Positions 63,701-64,000 of a stretch of DNA of 64,000 nt are shown in pieces. The first letter of the stretch is position 1, and each line of letters starts with the position of its first letter. The notes under the pieces were generated by a model, which had not been told where the DNA came from, searched no databases, and saw nothing but the letters and a program-made list of their open reading frames with translations. This DNA is from Bacteroidia bacterium (GTDB taxonomy: Bacteria; Bacteroidota; Bacteroidia; UKL13-3). The translations under genes and the position numbers were made by a program. The DNA is taken from contig JAKLJI010000003.1 of NCBI GenBank assembly GCA_023151275.1, positions 1-64,000 on the forward strand, read 5' to 3'.

Positions 63701-64000
63701 GTTGAGGTTGCACCTTTCATAATGGTATCCCTATTACCTGTTCCATCAGCATTCATCCCAAATACAAATTGATTTTGTGTGGTATAAAACACTTTTCCCA
63801 AAGCGGGGTTAATTGCGATTTGACGGCCGGCAATTTTTCCTAAAATAACGACCATATTAGAGCCGTCCAAATTGCAGGATGCATAACCACCAGTACCAAT
63901 AATATAAAGTTTTCCTGCATATTCATCAATGGCAATTCCGCGGGGATTAATTGCCTTGGAAGGCGTATTGAAGGTATCTATAATTTGAACATTGGTTCCA
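60727..64000 (-). CDS. Large T9SS surface protein, 5' end outside the window
   Basis: The frame is open to the right edge of the window, so at least 1090 residues are seen and the true start lies beyond it; apparent internal starts near 63870 or 63855 should not be used. The N-terminal part seen is propeller-like, with repeats such as GIAIDEYAGKLYII, INPALGKVFYTT and LINNKLYFSDNLGIYRSN, which recall YWTD/NHL blades. Then come four fibronectin-like repeats of 90-95 residues (ATLGG...SAVTERGIVY...TTYHVRAYAINSVGTSYG), two further beta-domains, and a type A sorting domain in the last 75 residues (VVFPNPFSAQLQIRSS onward). It is probably exported by T9SS. It is co-transcribed with the downstream OmpA gene. 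Confidence 0.88.
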   Translation of the reverse strand, partial: GTNVQIIDTFNTPSKAINPRGIAIDEYAGKLYIIGTGGYASCNLDGSNMVVILGKIAGRQIAINPALGKVFYTTQNQFVFGMNADGTGNRDTIMKGATSTWGVRADLINNKLYFSDNLGIYRSNFDGSQRDTLFKLPSSQGSFIAFDIDPVNNKVAYSNSSSSPGRMGVFMGTLSPFSISDTLKNISNIFDITFGSTSTLQSKNISFLGLTANSVTASWTKGNGTARAAFLKADTGSWAMPVNGTTYTANPNFGSGSQIGNSGWYCVYNGTGMTVSITGLTQGTNYRLMVCEYGGTGADIGYNRAPAVQNPKNLTTLIGGPSLSTVSTSSATSITITTANLGGNVSSDGGASVTERGVVYGTSANPTISNGTKVAMGSGKGSFSQVVSNFTPATTYHFRAFATNSVGTSYGADSTFTTGSLPPSSAPTVSTAQVKLIGLTYATLGGIVSDSGSSAVTERGIVYATTANPTIANTKVSMGSGIGSFSLPVSGFTHSTTYHVRAYAINSVGTSYGSDSTFVTASPSLTVPLVRTSSPFDIGYYRATLGGAIIDTGSSAVTERGVVLSTSPNPTVSDRKVVFMNSSVVAMNVTGLTPSTLYHVRYYAYNNSGVGYGGDSTFRTLDLPTNLPPVVRTNPPSLITATSVLLAGNVLDTGSANVTDRGFVYGTASNPTLATATKVAVGSGKGGYNKTISGLIPATTYHYKAYAISSIDTSYGGDSSFTTLEIVGPILTVSSSFTPFTTCAGSTSEEQSFKVSGANLVGGITVTAPLGFEVSTTSGAGFAASLVLNPTAGSVNETTLFIRISATATGTLGTNLEINSQDATLRSVSVNGTSNPAPAQPVISIQPASPICKGAQYLNFGAATAPASGVSYQWSASNASLYAQGSTKQYSLISFPNSGAAVVNLTATQNGCSSSTSVNLQVNAESVHTATVRYFNKNFVCEANNVQKYQWGFDELPTLKGNTIQNEINQNYYNASPETTTKAYWVISTSGNCYQKTYHAVPLSAAEVLANELGLVVFPNPFSAQLQIRSSKNLKQASVMVYDLNGRKLSSESMNGSELLLNLDALSAGVYLLHVEDESGLVSTTKIIKH

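Noticed and set aside
63855-63870. Internal starts for the last gene
   Set aside because: The frame continues without a stop to the window edge and encodes propeller-like sequence upstream of these codons.

Overview
The window reads as chromosomal DNA of a member of the Bacteroidota. The evidence is the Bacteroidota-type ribosomal cluster order (rpsL-rpsG-fusA-rpsJ with no tuf), promoter-like TAnnTTTG boxes, absence of clear Shine-Dalgarno sequences, and three very large secreted proteins (one cut by the window edge) ending in type IX secretion (T9SS) type A sorting domains. The species cannot be named from the sequence. No tRNA, rRNA, CRISPR array or complete insertion sequence was seen.

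Layout. (1) 1-5.1 kb: a small lipoprotein; a minus-strand pair making UDP-glucuronate and UDP-xylose (UDP-glucose dehydrogenase, then UDP-glucuronate decarboxylase); and, divergently, a predicted outer-membrane barrel protein with Kdo transferase WaaA for lipid A-Kdo assembly. (2) 5.1-22.2 kb: one minus-strand block of 32 translation and transcription genes, rpsL to rplQ, including fusA, secY, infA and rpoA. It has tandem promoter-like elements before rpsL and internal ones before infA and in the rpsN-rpsH gap. The block ends at a bidirectional terminator shared with waaA. (3) 22.5-29.2 kb: a 2232-residue T9SS protein with three beta-helix modules. (4) 29.4-42.3 kb: housekeeping and accessory genes: uvrC; tcdA; an operon of acetyltransferase, tocopherol-cyclase-like protein and small membrane protein; a BNR/Ycf48-like propeller; then a tight plus-strand run of lipoprotein, thioesterase, RNase R, alpha/beta hydrolase and polyprenyl synthetase; then a methyltransferase. 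(5) 42.5-44.6 kb: fcl and gmd, making GDP-L-fucose, flanked by imperfect inverted repeats. (6) 44.8-64 kb: two parallel minus-strand modules, each a giant T9SS surface protein followed about 11 nt later by an OmpA-family protein. Between them lie a truncated beta-helix gene remnant and a 77-bp tandem repeat array.

How the parts relate. The sugar-nucleotide genes (UDP-xylose, GDP-fucose) and waaA feed surface glycan and LPS assembly. The giant proteins are probably exported by a T9SS encoded elsewhere, and the co-transcribed OmpA proteins probably anchor something at the peptidoglycan. The strongest non-genic signals are four promoters around the ribosomal genes (three with exact 19-bp spacing, three sharing GCAGCCCTTT at the presumed transcript start) and a recurring TAnnTT(T/C)G box exactly 4-5 nt before start codons, which suggests leaderless or nearly leaderless mRNAs.
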